64,000 nt of DNA from Aspidiotus rigidus. Taxonomy: Eukaryota > Arthropoda > Insecta > Hemiptera > Diaspididae. Of the stretch, positions 1 to 10,513 are shown one piece after another (position 1 is the first letter of the stretch; every line of letters begins with the position of its first letter). Below the pieces are notes generated by a model. The model saw nothing but the letters and a program-made list of their open reading frames with translations, made no database searches and was not told where the DNA came from. The stretch is taken from the NCBI GenBank assembly GCA_035079385.1, contig JAVHKY010000063.1, positions 1,488,001 to 1,552,000 of the forward strand, given 5' to 3'. A program made the translations under genes and the position numbers.

Positions 1-2031
1 CTCGATCCAACGCGTCACATCCTCTAGGGCCCGGTTTACCCTGCTCTCCACCGCTACAGTTGTTTCGGCAGTGCATACCACCAGGGTGTCATCCGCATAG
101 CAGATAAGCTTAACCCCCGGTGGCAGCTTCACCTTAAAGATTCCGTTAAATGCGACGCACCACAAAAGCGGCCCAAGGACCGACCCCTGCGGCACCCCAC
201 AAGTAACAGGGCGCTTTACTGTACCAGCAGACGTCTCTGCTTGGATTTCACGGCAGCTAAGATAGCTGCTGATCATCCTGAGCAGGTATGCGGGCACTCC
301 TGCGTTCACAAGAGCTTCCAATATCATCTTCCATGGAATTGAATTGAACGCATTTCTTATGTCGAGGCTGACGGCTGCGCAAAACTGGCGCATATCAATC
401 GCTGACTTGGCTATCCTCTTCAGCCGGATCCCAGCATCTGATGTGCAGCGTCCAGTTTGAAAACCGTACTGGCTATCAGAGATTATATCTCTTTCCTTCA
501 GATAGCTCTCCAAACGATTGGCTATCACTCTTTCTAGAAGTTTCCCAACATTGTCTAGCAGACAAAGTGGACGATAAGAGGATGGTAGACCAGGTGGTTT
601 ATCCTTCTTATCGATCAACGCTAGCCTGGCTTTCTTCCATCGCACAGGGAACAGTCCCCCAACAATTGCCGCATTGAATGTATCAACAAGCAGTGCTGGG
701 TCAACTGAATGTATGGCGCTCCAGACTGGATTTGGAATCTCATCCGGGCCTGGAGCCTTCCAGTACTTACCCTGCAGTCTATTGACTGCTGCATCAACCT
801 CCTCGGTGCCTAGGAGGGATATACCATCCTCTTCTACTATTGGTAGCGTTACCATTGGTGGTGGCTGCTGTGGGAACAAGCCATCAATGATTTGACCCAC
901 AACATCCGGCTCCATTCGGCTCATTGCTGAGAGGCCTTTGAGCTTCTTCAGCACCAACTTATAAGGCTTTCCAAATGGGTCGTCATCCGCCATCTCACAT
1001 AGCTCTCGCCATGCAGCACTCTTGCTGTCCTTGATGGCCTTCTTCAGCCTTTTACGAGCCAGCTGGTATTCGGGTGCAACCGCCCGCGCCCCTTCGCGGC
1101 CACTACTACGCTGGTATATCCGGCGCTGACGGTTGCACTCTTTTCTCAAATTGGCAATCTTGTCGGTCCACCAGTAAACAGCCCTCCTCTTCTTTGGTGG
1201 ACCTTGCCTGGGCATGGCTACATCGCAAGCTTTGGTGACAGTCTTGATCATCCTCTCCGCTGCCACCTCCGCATTGCCTTCTTGCTCTTCTTCTTGATCC
1301 CATGTGAGAGCAAGATAGCTAGCCTTCAAACGGTCGCTATTCAGCTTCCTAACGGCCCACTTTCTTACCAGCTTTTGTGGAGCAGCGACCTCGACTTCCC
1401 GGCGGATGGAGAAGCCGATACACCGGTGGTCGCTCCCAGAAAGGTCCTTGTCCAGTACCGCCCAGCCTTCTATTTTTCGGGCTAGGCTCTCTGAGGCAAA
1501 GGTGATATCAATAATGGACCCATATCCTTGATGCACTCGGGTAGGAGTGTTGCCGACATTGACTGTTTCCAGTCGATTGTAAGCAATCCACTCCCCCAAG
1601 GCATACCCACGGATGTCCGTACGGCCTGATCGCCACTCTTCTGACTTGGCATTAAAATCGCCAGCCACTATGAATTTTTCACCTTGCCATCTGGACAAGC
1701 TTTCTTCTAATTTCTTCAAGAAGTCCTCAAACTCCGGGAAGGGGCGATTCGGGGAGAAGTAGCAACTGTAGACAACCATGTCGGCCATCTTCACAGCAAC
1801 ATACCCCTCCCCTCTTTCAACCTCTCCCGGAGCAATCGGACACTCTGGGCAAACACCAATGGCCGCTAAGCCAGTACGGTCTGTGTACCATCCTTTTCTT
1901 TTCGCAACATTGTAATACTCACTGGCAATTACAATGTGCGTTCCCTCTTCAGCTACAAACTGCCAGAGAAGATCCTGGGCCAGTTCGCAGTGCTGAAGAT
2001 TGGCCTGCAGGAACTTGAGCGTCCCTGCCAT
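1..2031 (-). CDS. R1-like ORF2, endonuclease/reverse transcriptase, copy 1 (partial)
   Basis: This is the pol-type protein that nicks target DNA and reverse transcribes the element RNA at the nick. The first 677 codons are present; the frame reaches the edge exactly in phase and has no net indel relative to copy 2. The N-terminal third is an apurinic-type endonuclease with a GDFNAKS motif and an SGSDHR motif. The reverse transcriptase follows, with LDIRNAFNS, GVPQGSVLGPLLW and the YADD box. The start ATG (2031-2029) shares one base with the ORF1 stop codon TAA (2033-2031), giving TAATG. The frame shows no disruption, but the thumb region and C-terminal zinc knuckle lie outside the window. Confidence 0.88.
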   Translation of the reverse strand, partial: MAGTLKFLQANLQHCELAQDLLWQFVAEEGTHIVIASEYYNVAKRKGWYTDRTGLAAIGVCPECPIAPGEVERGEGYVAVKMADMVVYSCYFSPNRPFPEFEDFLKKLEESLSRWQGEKFIVAGDFNAKSEEWRSGRTDIRGYALGEWIAYNRLETVNVGNTPTRVHQGYGSIIDITFASESLARKIEGWAVLDKDLSGSDHRCIGFSIRREVEVAAPQKLVRKWAVRKLNSDRLKASYLALTWDQEEEQEGNAEVAAERMIKTVTKACDVAMPRQGPPKKRRAVYWWTDKIANLRKECNRQRRIYQRSSGREGARAVAPEYQLARKRLKKAIKDSKSAAWRELCEMADDDPFGKPYKLVLKKLKGLSAMSRMEPDVVGQIIDGLFPQQPPPMVTLPIVEEDGISLLGTEEVDAAVNRLQGKYWKAPGPDEIPNPVWSAIHSVDPALLVDTFNAAIVGGLFPVRWKKARLALIDKKDKPPGLPSSYRPLCLLDNVGKLLERVIANRLESYLKERDIISDSQYGFQTGRCTSDAGIRLKRIAKSAIDMRQFCAAVSLDIRNAFNSIPWKMILEALVNAGVPAYLLRMISSYLSCREIQAETSAGTVKRPVTCGVPQGSVLGPLLWCVAFNGIFKVKLPPGVKLICYADDTLVVCTAETTVAVESRVNRALEDVTRWIE

Positions 2032-4202
2032 TAGGAGGCCGTTGGTCCTCTTCGCCCTCTAGGTTGGGTCTTGCGGGCTGGCTGTAGGACAGCACCAAGG
2101 CACCCTTGGCTACCCAAAATGTGACCAGTGTCACGACCTTCAGCCTGGCTGCATACAGGGCATTTGGGCTCCCGTTGACAATCCCGGATCACATGTCCTT
2201 CCGCTCCACATCTGTAGCATCTCGAGCCGATGCTTTCATTGGTGCAGGTGGCAGCCATATGTCCTCGCCGTAGGCACTTGTAACACCTTGGCTGCAAGGT
2301 TTTCCTCTCCAATGAGATTACTCGACAGATGCTCCAGCCAATCTTGGCCTTGCCCTCTTTGAGTATCTCCATCGCCCTCTGTATGCCCAGCTGAACTTGG
2401 GCTGTTTGGCAGCCACGACTTGCGGGCCTACATTGGACCTTATCTTCTGCACCAATCTTCAGGGCAGTCCGGATCTCTTCGACAGTCACCGACTCCTCGA
2501 TGTCCAAGATCAGGAGTCCCGTCTGTCGTTGGGGTTCTCGGACATCAGTTCCATTCCCCAGCACTTCTTTCAGCTTTGCCGCAAACTCCGCGACATTCTT
2601 GTTGTTGGAGTCCGCCCCTTTCAGCTCAATAATCATCTCCCCTTTTGCGGTATACCTTGTCTTGACTGGTGTCAAGCCAAATTCCGCTGGGGACAACTTC
2701 TGGCGCGCTTCCTTAAGGAGGTCGGCGTACCTCACCTCTTCTGAGGTCTTCCTCAGTATTACGGCCCCACCTCGTGGGCATCTCTTCTGGAGGAGCTGCA
2801 GTTTCTTTGCGTTGGGCATCCTTTTGCCATCTTCCGGCCTACTAGGCACAGTGGGAGGGTTGGTGCGACGTCGACGCACTACCTGGCTCCAGGTGGCACC
2901 TTCTTCCAAGATAGGCACAGGCTGTTGCGGCTGATGTAGTTGCAGCTCCTGTCGCTGCAGTTGCTGTGGCGGTTGCAGTTGCGAAAGCGGTTGCGGTCGT
3001 GGCTGCAGTTGCGGAAGCGGTTGCGGTCGTGGCTGCAGTTGTGGAAGCGGTTGCAGTCGTGGCTGCAGTTGCGGTCGCGGTTGCAGTTGCGGTTGCTGCG
3101 ATTGCTGCTGCTTATGCCGTTGTTGCAGTTGCCCTTGCTGCTGCCGTTGTTGCGCTTGCAGATTCTTCTGCTGGGGTGTACTCAGCAATGGTTTAGCAGA
3201 TAATTTCTGCGGTCTTATCTGCTTTGCCTTCTCAGACTCCTGCAAGCCACTGCCACTCTGTAACACAGGTGGTGGTGGTAATGATGCCTGGCTATGCTGC
3301 TGCAGCCGAGCAAGCCTTTGCAGCTCTGTGTGCATACCAACCATGTTCTCCTTTAACAGGGTATTCTCGGCCTTAATCTTCTTCAGCTCTTGAAGGTTCT
3401 TCATCTTTTCCTCTTCCGCCTTCTTTTGATGAGCGAGAAGCTTTTTCACTTGCTCTGCTAGCTTGAAATTTGCCGCCTTGAGGGACCTTATTTCTTCAAG
3501 GAGCTGAGTGTGCACTGGTTGATCCTTCTCAGAGAGGTGGGCCACTTTTTGTGATCCATCGACCTTCTCCTTCATCGCAATTGCGCTCCTCCGCGCTGCT
3601 TTGGCCTCAGCTTCGCGCGCAATATCTCTCTCCATGAGTTTCTTGCAATGGTTCTGAAGCTTCTTCATTGCAGACTTCATTTTTGCGTTCGGAAGGTTTG
3701 GTATCTTACCAAGGAACAAACCTTCCTCTTCCGTCAGCTCATCCTCAGAGCTTGTCTTAATAGGGGAGGTGAAGGAGTTAGCCCGCAACCTCTTCCTAGT
3801 GTGGCATTGCTTTACCTTAGCAAGAGGGGTGACAAAAACTTCGTCTAACCCCTCAGGAGTTCCCGGTGGTCGCGTGATGGTAGTGACCTCCTTGGACTTT
3901 TTGGTCTCCTCTTCCTGGGATCGACTGAGCACCTCGCCATCGTCTTGGCCGATCGCATTTGACCTATTACTTGCCTCATCGTTGGATTCGGGGACATAAC
4001 CCCCCGACCCCTCGCCGCCTGAGCGCGTCAGCGTGAGGAGCCGGCTTGCCGTATCCGAAACGGCACCATTTTTTTCATCGTTCGTCATTGTCATCTGTAA
4101 AATAAAATAGTTGCAGTGTGAGGCGTCATCTGAGAAGCTGCTTCCGCCTTCCCAGATCATCTTGCAGAACCATACTTTCCCCGCGAGCTGCTTGGTCCTC
4201 AC
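2031..4202 (-). CDS. R1-like ORF1, gag-like nucleic-acid-binding protein, copy 1
   Basis: This is a 723-codon gag-type protein expected to coat element RNA. The N-terminal half is charged and Lys/Glu-rich with a predicted coiled coil around residues 190-310. A Q/P/L-rich tract built of repeats like QLQPRPQPLP follows (about residues 350-430). Three zinc knuckles sit near the C-terminus: CYKCLRRGHMAATC, CYRCGAEGHVIRDC, and a longer CPVC-type with H and a last C. A second in-frame ATG at 4094 (protein MTMTNDEK) is an alternative start; the 36 residues upstream of it look less like a protein start. The copy is four residues longer than copy 2 because of an extra six-residue proline-glutamine unit and a two-residue deletion. 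Its stop overlaps the ORF2 start. Confidence 0.88.
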   Translation of the reverse strand: MRTKQLAGKVWFCKMIWEGGSSFSDDASHCNYFILQMTMTNDEKNGAVSDTASRLLTLTRSGGEGSGGYVPESNDEASNRSNAIGQDDGEVLSRSQEEETKKSKEVTTITRPPGTPEGLDEVFVTPLAKVKQCHTRKRLRANSFTSPIKTSSEDELTEEEGLFLGKIPNLPNAKMKSAMKKLQNHCKKLMERDIAREAEAKAARRSAIAMKEKVDGSQKVAHLSEKDQPVHTQLLEEIRSLKAANFKLAEQVKKLLAHQKKAEEEKMKNLQELKKIKAENTLLKENMVGMHTELQRLARLQQHSQASLPPPPVLQSGSGLQESEKAKQIRPQKLSAKPLLSTPQQKNLQAQQRQQQGQLQQRHKQQQSQQPQLQPRPQLQPRLQPLPQLQPRPQPLPQLQPRPQPLSQLQPPQQLQRQELQLHQPQQPVPILEEGATWSQVVRRRRTNPPTVPSRPEDGKRMPNAKKLQLLQKRCPRGGAVILRKTSEEVRYADLLKEARQKLSPAEFGLTPVKTRYTAKGEMIIELKGADSNNKNVAEFAAKLKEVLGNGTDVREPQRQTGLLILDIEESVTVEEIRTALKIGAEDKVQCRPASRGCQTAQVQLGIQRAMEILKEGKAKIGWSICRVISLERKTLQPRCYKCLRRGHMAATCTNESIGSRCYRCGAEGHVIRDCQREPKCPVCSQAEGRDTGHILGSQGCLGAVLQPARKTQPRGRRGPTAS

Positions 4203-5311
4203 AGGGAAAGGCGTACCTTACGGCTATGACCGGGTTTTCATTTCAGAGTTGTCCTTCTCCTACCCCAGTCACTGGTGGGAAACTTCACCAGGGCCAGGGA
4301 GTGAGTGGTGTGGGACGTGAAAGCCCAGATGACAATACGTAACCCCATACAAACAGGACGTGAATGCTATGAAAGCAGTACGTAACCCCATTCATACAGG
4401 ACGTGAGTGCCACCAGACAGTACGTAACCCCACACATGAAGATGATCCTGATGCAGGTGTGACTGCCTACACCAGTTGACGGTTTTCTGTCGGGGTTGTC
4501 CTTCCCTTATCCTATGAGCCCGTGCCCTAGCCTGCAAGGAGACAGGTGGTTTTTTTTAAAAATTATAGGGTTTCCTTCCCTACGGTTTAATTAGCCTCGG
4601 AGTATCCTTCTCCTAGTACTCTTAGTTGTAGCGCCCCACCCGCACCCCAACAGCAACCCACCACCAAACCATAACCCCACCAAACGCCGACCAGAAGTAG
4701 ACAGAAGTGAAACAGTCGCAGCCAACACCTCACTACCTCACATTCGCCACTCAAGTCCAGTACCCGAGCATTCACAAGGGTACCAGACAACTCAGCTCAG
4801 TCAAGCACCAGAGAAGGCACCCACCGGAGCAGACCCAGTACGCACCCACCCGGCACAGCGCAGCACCATAAGGCACAAGACGCCACACCATGGAGGGAAC
4901 CCACCGGAGCCACCCCAATGTGCACCAACCCGGCACAAGACGCCATCCTAGTTTATAGGTCCGGCCGCGCATCCCAGGTGGTCAGCCCGGTCAGCACGCC
5001 CAGACCGCAACTACTCGCGCGAGACAGAGTTCATGTAGCAGCCCACGCGGTCAGCCTGTTCTGCCAATGAACCCCTCAGTTCCAGGTGACGCACAGCCCG
5101 GGGGGTCAGCCCAGTCAGTGGCACCGGAACCGGACCTCTTCATTCATTCATCATCCCACTCATTCAAATCTGTGCCGCACACTCGCCTGTCACCCATCCA
5201 CAAGCCCGCCAACGCCCAGCAAAGCCACAGCCCAGAGCACGCCACCATCAGAGCACAGACGACACACCACGTAGGCCCCCCCACCGCGTCAAGGTGGTAC
5301 CTTACGGGGGA

Positions 5312-5312
<1 letters not shown>
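4203..5312 (-). other. R1-like element 5' UTR, copy 1, with internal repeats
   Basis: This C/A-rich leader has no long reading frame. Between 4315 and 4440 the motif TACGTAACCCCA occurs three times, alternating with GGACGTGA at spacing of about 50 bases. A second repeated block around 4815-4945 has CCCACCGGAGC and CCCGGCACA units in two copies. The same arrangement is found in copy 2. Repeats in the leaders of non-LTR elements often carry promoter activity; that role here is inferred. Confidence 0.75.

Positions 5313-5410
<98 letters not shown>
5313..5410. repeat. (AAT)n microsatellite, 98 bp
   Basis: A perfect trinucleotide tract sits between the 5' end of R1-like copy 1 and the 5' end of the Dong/R4-like element. 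It is a remnant of the original target microsatellite. Confidence 0.98.
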
Positions 5411-5896
5411 GGGGGCAACCCCATGAGAGGTGATGCGAACATATGAGCACCAGAGATCACTTAGCCTCTCCCTCTCTACCCCGCACTCGCCTACCCGTGG
5501 TGCCCCTGTTGTGTCGAGCAACCTGATGGAAGGTCGTGGTACCCAATCCCGGCGGGAAGTCAGGTCGGCCAGCCAAAGAGTGTAAGGGGGTCTAGTTAGG
5601 GCAAGTACCCGATTTAATTGGGGAAATGGCCTGACTAGACCGGATAGGGACAGGAGCAGGTTACCTATCCTAGGGGCGGCAGTGGAAGACTCAAGCAGTT
5701 ATAGTACAGTGGCGTCCCAAGCTCGAGATAGTAGAGTTACTGCTAACTGAGACAGCTGGGAAAGGGTAGCGTATTACTGGGGCAACGGCAGCAATGGCTT
5801 CACGTCCTGAGGTTGCTTTAAGCACCAGTCCTCACGTCCAAAACCAGCTATCAAGAACCTGGCCGCAGGTATAAAAGGCACCACAGGCTAATTATA
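5411..5896 (+). other. Dong/R4-like 5' UTR with strong 5' hairpins
   Basis: The leader opens with GGGGGCAACCCC, which can fold on itself. It is followed by a larger hairpin pairing GAGAGG with CCTCTC and GTGAT with ATCAC (about 5425-5475). R2 and R4 group elements often begin with an HDV-like self-cleaving ribozyme; whether this fold is one cannot be decided by eye. A TATA-like sequence, TATAAAA, lies at 5870-5876, about 20 bases before the start codon, too close for a usual promoter. Confidence 0.6.
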
Positions 5897-8800
5897 ATGG
5901 TAAAGACAAGAAGCCAAGCCTCGGACGAGACAGAAGATGTGGCAAGCTCTGTCGGGAAAAGAAATGAGCCACTACCAGGACCAAGCAATAGACCAAGCGG
6001 TATTGCCCTGGTAACTGAAACCGCAAGAAAACTAGAAACGGAAAAAGTTGAAAGTGTTTTCCCTATAATTAGCAAGGGAACCACCAAGACTGGCCAACCG
6101 AGACAGCGAATAAAATGGTCACACGAAATGAACCGGTACATAATGAGCTGTTACTACAAAATTACAAGGCTAGGGAGTGACAAGACTGCATTCAGAAAAA
6201 AGTTGCATGAAATGGTCAGCAGTAAATATCCAGAGTACAACCTTACAGAACAAAGAGTAGCGGATCAGAAACGTATTATAGAAACAAAAAAGTATATAAC
6301 GAATCAGCAACTTCAGGAGATAAAGGAGGAAGTAAAAAGACACCTGGAATCTGAAAATGAACAAGAAAGTGCACCAGGAGAACGCAGCGAAGTAAGTGGA
6401 AAAACAGAGGAAGACCCACCCCCGGGAGAGGAAGAGGAAAATAAACCAGAAACAGGGGAACGGACCGAGGGGGATGAAGAATGGAGAGAAGTAATGGAAC
6501 TGGAATTGGAGACAGCCATCGCAGAATATGGAGGAATGGATCCGGCAAGCAGACCAACCATCCCTAAACAAAGCGTAACGTGGAAAATGAAAAGATATGT
6601 GCATATTATGAACAAATATACCATGCCGGAAAGAGTGGAGAGAACCCAAACCATCGCAGAACTGATAGACTTGATATATTGTGGAGCTGTAGCCATAGTA
6701 AGAGCAAATGGTGGCAAAATATCACCCACAGGAAACGGAATGAATCACAAAAGACACTCGCAGAAAAAACCGAAATGGCAAATAAGACTGGAAAAGAAAA
6801 TTGAAGATGTTAGGAGAGATATAGGCCGATTGACGCAGATCCAAAGAGGAAACGGAACCCGACGCGTGCTAAATAAGGTTAGGAAAATCTTAGATGGTGA
6901 GGAAGAAAGACGCCATTCAAAATATGAAAGGAATAAAAGTATAGACGAGATATTGGACACATTAAAACAGAAACTGCGAGTACTCAGTACAAGGCTAGCA
7001 AGGTATAAGACCAGCTACAACAGAAAAAAACATAACGCTGAGTTCCAGAGAAATGAAAAAATATTCTACAGAAGAATTAAACAGCCGCATGCTCAAGAAG
7101 ACACAAGTAAAAAAGGACCTAACAACGAGGAAGTGAAGAAGTTCTGGACAAATCTATGGGGGAAAGGGGAGAATTTTAATGAAACGGCTGGATGGATAGA
7201 GAGACTTGAAAGGGAAGTTGAGGAGAAACAAATCGAGATGATGAATGATAGTAAGATCAGTCTTCAAGAATTACAGAGCACAATAAGGAAAACTCATAAC
7301 TGGAAAACCCCAGGAATAGATAAAATACATAATTATTGGTACAAGTATTTCAAAGCAACGCATCAAAAACTGACAGATTTCATAAACCAAATAATCGAGG
7401 ACCCAAGAATTATGCCAGAAATACTGACGTGTGGAATAACATATCTCAAACCAAAGGGGAAAGACGTAGACAACCCCGCAAATTATAGGCCTATAGCCTG
7501 CCTAACAACAATTTATAAGATCATCTCATCATGCATAACAAGCAAAATAGTGAAGCACTGTGAAGAACAAGGTATAATAGCAGAACAGCAGAGAGGGTGC
7601 AAGAAGTCTTCACTGGGATGTAAGGAACAGCTAATAATAGATGGTGTTGTAATGAAACAGGCGTGCCAAAAAAGAAGAAATCTCTTCACCGCGTACATAG
7701 ACTACAAGAAAGCGTATGATTCGGTGCCTCATTCATGGCTAAAGCGCGTATTGCAGATTTACAGAATTAATGAAAATATAGTAAACTTCCTCAGTGCGGC
7801 AATGGAGAATTGGAAAACAACACTGTTCATAAACAGCAATAATGAAAGTCGGGATGTAGGCACAATCGATGTAAAAAGAGGAATATTCCAGGGAGACTCA
7901 TTAAGCCCCTTATGGTTTTGCATGGCACTAAACCCGCTATCAATGATCTTGAACGAAACAGGATACGGATATTGCATCAAGGAATCAAAAAAGAGGGAAG
8001 GATACACCCTCTCCCATTTACTCTATATGGATGATATCAAATTGTACTCAGAAACGCAGAGGAAAATGACGGAAATGCTGGAAATAGTCCAGACATTCTC
8101 AAAGGATATACAAATGGAGTTTGGGATTGAAAAGTGCAAGACAGTGTCGATGGTCCGTGGAAAACTCGAAGAAAATGAGGTTCAAATTGGAGATGAAGAC
8201 AAAATTACGATAGAAGCTCTACACCAGGGTGAGGTGTATAAATATTTGGGAATGGAGCAGAATAGACGGACAGAGATACAGAAAATAAAAACCAGACTGA
8301 AGGATGAGCACATAGGACGAGTTAAAGCCGTGTGCAAAACAAAATTAAATAGTAGGAACCTCTTCAAGGCCATAAACACACTTGCAACCCCGGTCTTGAC
8401 GTATTCGTTCGGAATAATACCATGGAGTGATACGGACATAGAGGAAATAGAACGAAAAACCAGAACAATGCTCACTAAGAATCAATATCATCACCCCAAG
8501 AGTGCAGTCGAGAGGACAACAACACCACGAAACCAAGGCGGGAGAGGTCTGCTAGATATTGCAAAAATCCGCGACAGGCAGATCCTCAACATGAAGGAGT
8601 ACTTTCAGAAAAATAAAAACCAAAGCAAGATAGTGGAAGCCATAAGAGAAGCAGACAAGGCTTTTACACCCTTGAATTTGACTGATGGAAATATAGAGCC
8701 CCTGAAAGAAAAGATCCAGCTACGGGAAGAAGAGGCAAGGAAAAGATGGCAGAGCAAAGCTTTGCACGGGCGCTTCTACAATGAATTACATGACTCTAAT

Positions 8801-9523
8801 GTGGATGTAAAGGCCTCATGTAAATGGTTGCAAATTGGTGACATATATCCGGAGTCCGAAGGGTTTATGGTGGCAGTGCAGGACCAGGTTTTACCTACCA
8901 ATAATTATAGGAAGGCTATCTTGAAAGAAGAGGTGGTGGATCGATGTCGGAAGTGCGGAGTGAATAATGAAACAATATCACATATTCTTAACGGATGCTC
9001 GATAATGGTGGCCCAGAAATACAAAGAAAGACACGACGATGTGTGTAAAATAATGCATCAAGCCATAATAAAAACCCTGTTAAATATGACGAAGAACGAA
9101 CCATATTACAAATATGATCCACAAACTGTCATCGAAAAAAACGCATACAAGATATACTGGGATCGCACAATAAGAACGGACAAAACAGTTATACATAATC
9201 GCCCAGACATAGTAATATGGAACAAAGAAGAAAGTACGGCTCAACTAATTGACATCGCAATACCATATGCAAATAATATGCAAAAAACATACGACGAGAA
9301 GATCCGAAAGTACGAAGAACTGAGTCGACAAATCCAGATGATGTGGAAGGTAAAGAAGGTAGAGACAATACCAATCATAATATCTAGCACCGGGCTCATA
9401 CACAAGGAACTACAGCGAAATCTGCGGCGGATTGGGATCCACGAGGGCTGGTTCATGAAAATGCAGAAGGCAGTAATAATACGGACATGCAGTCTAGTGC
9501 GGGAATTCCTGGGCGGAAAGTAA
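5897..9523 (+). CDS. Dong/R4-like polyprotein: Myb-like domain, RT, zinc knuckle, restriction-like endonuclease
   Basis: This 1208-residue protein should bind, nick and prime on its target DNA. Residues about 74-130 resemble a Myb-like DNA-binding domain (KWSHEMNRYIMSCYY, then TEQRVADQKR). An acidic Glu-rich linker follows. The reverse transcriptase covers roughly 470-780, with NYRPIACL, catalytic Asp 602 in AYIDYKKAYDS, IFQGDSLSPL, and the YMDD box at 710-713. A CCHC knuckle starts at Cys 1017 (C-x2-C-x7-H-x4-C). The restriction-like endonuclease follows, with RPDI (Asp 1104), LIDIAIP (Asp 1119) and downstream TYDEKIRKYEEL. No N-terminal C2H2 fingers of the R2 type are seen. No stops or frameshifts occur. 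The start ATG is the first after the leader. Confidence 0.9.
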   Translation: MVKTRSQASDETEDVASSVGKRNEPLPGPSNRPSGIALVTETARKLETEKVESVFPIISKGTTKTGQPRQRIKWSHEMNRYIMSCYYKITRLGSDKTAFRKKLHEMVSSKYPEYNLTEQRVADQKRIIETKKYITNQQLQEIKEEVKRHLESENEQESAPGERSEVSGKTEEDPPPGEEEENKPETGERTEGDEEWREVMELELETAIAEYGGMDPASRPTIPKQSVTWKMKRYVHIMNKYTMPERVERTQTIAELIDLIYCGAVAIVRANGGKISPTGNGMNHKRHSQKKPKWQIRLEKKIEDVRRDIGRLTQIQRGNGTRRVLNKVRKILDGEEERRHSKYERNKSIDEILDTLKQKLRVLSTRLARYKTSYNRKKHNAEFQRNEKIFYRRIKQPHAQEDTSKKGPNNEEVKKFWTNLWGKGENFNETAGWIERLEREVEEKQIEMMNDSKISLQELQSTIRKTHNWKTPGIDKIHNYWYKYFKATHQKLTDFINQIIEDPRIMPEILTCGITYLKPKGKDVDNPANYRPIACLTTIYKIISSCITSKIVKHCEEQGIIAEQQRGCKKSSLGCKEQLIIDGVVMKQACQKRRNLFTAYIDYKKAYDSVPHSWLKRVLQIYRINENIVNFLSAAMENWKTTLFINSNNESRDVGTIDVKRGIFQGDSLSPLWFCMALNPLSMILNETGYGYCIKESKKREGYTLSHLLYMDDIKLYSETQRKMTEMLEIVQTFSKDIQMEFGIEKCKTVSMVRGKLEENEVQIGDEDKITIEALHQGEVYKYLGMEQNRRTEIQKIKTRLKDEHIGRVKAVCKTKLNSRNLFKAINTLATPVLTYSFGIIPWSDTDIEEIERKTRTMLTKNQYHHPKSAVERTTTPRNQGGRGLLDIAKIRDRQILNMKEYFQKNKNQSKIVEAIREADKAFTPLNLTDGNIEPLKEKIQLREEEARKRWQSKALHGRFYNELHDSNVDVKASCKWLQIGDIYPESEGFMVAVQDQVLPTNNYRKAILKEEVVDRCRKCGVNNETISHILNGCSIMVAQKYKERHDDVCKIMHQAIIKTLLNMTKNEPYYKYDPQTVIEKNAYKIYWDRTIRTDKTVIHNRPDIVIWNKEESTAQLIDIAIPYANNMQKTYDEKIRKYEELSRQIQMMWKVKKVETIPIIISSTGLIHKELQRNLRRIGIHEGWFMKMQKAVIIRTCSLVREFLGGK

Positions 9524-10082
<559 letters not shown>

Positions 10083-10513
10083 CGCTTGTGTGTCGCATGT
10101 GCAGCACCGCCCGTCATCCATAATGGAGTAGGTGCGGGTTGCGTATGCATTTAATATTGTTTCCTCCAACACCGGAATCGACCCTTTCGGGTATAACTTC
10201 AGTGAAGGAGGAATCTCCTACGCGAACTCCCTCTTCTACTCGGCAACTGCCAAGTTGCTTTGACAACCGCCAAGCTGCGATGCCCCCCTGGCACGCACAA
10301 AAAAAGAAACAGCACTAGAGAACGCACTCACGTCACAAAAACGACACTATCACATCACATCAGGCGTAATAAGTCGCTGTTGCGTGAATCTCACTGTATG
10401 GTGCTCGTTAGACATATTCGTATGAACAGTGAACGTACCGTAGTAAGTTCACCGGAATAGAGGACGCGGAGCAACCATATAAACGCGAGATTCTTTCAAC
10501 AACTATAAAGGCC
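10083..10513 (-). other. R1-like element 3' UTR, copy 2
   Basis: This noncoding tail follows the ORF2 stop. It includes a short hairpin, ACCCTTTCGGGT, near 10181, and ends at the AAT tract. Copy 1 has no visible counterpart because the window begins inside its ORF2. Confidence 0.7.

Larger units (their letters stand above)
1..5312 (-). mobile_element. R1-like non-LTR retrotransposon, copy 1 (3' part outside window)
   Basis: The element reads right to left. Its 5' end abuts the (AAT)n tract at 5313, followed by a 5' UTR of about 1.1 kb, ORF1, and ORF2 as far as the window edge. It is colinear with copy 2 (position 1 matches 11998) and differs by scattered single-base changes plus small in-frame length changes in ORF1. 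The ORF1/ORF2 layout, three zinc knuckles in ORF1 and an endonuclease-first ORF2 are those of the R1 clade. Strong similarity to copy 2 implies recent activity. The 3' end is not visible. Confidence 0.9.

Noticed and set aside
2940..3203. Plus-strand frames rich in Ala/Val or Leu/Gln opposite R1-like ORF1
   Set aside because: Antisense shadows of the Q-rich tract.
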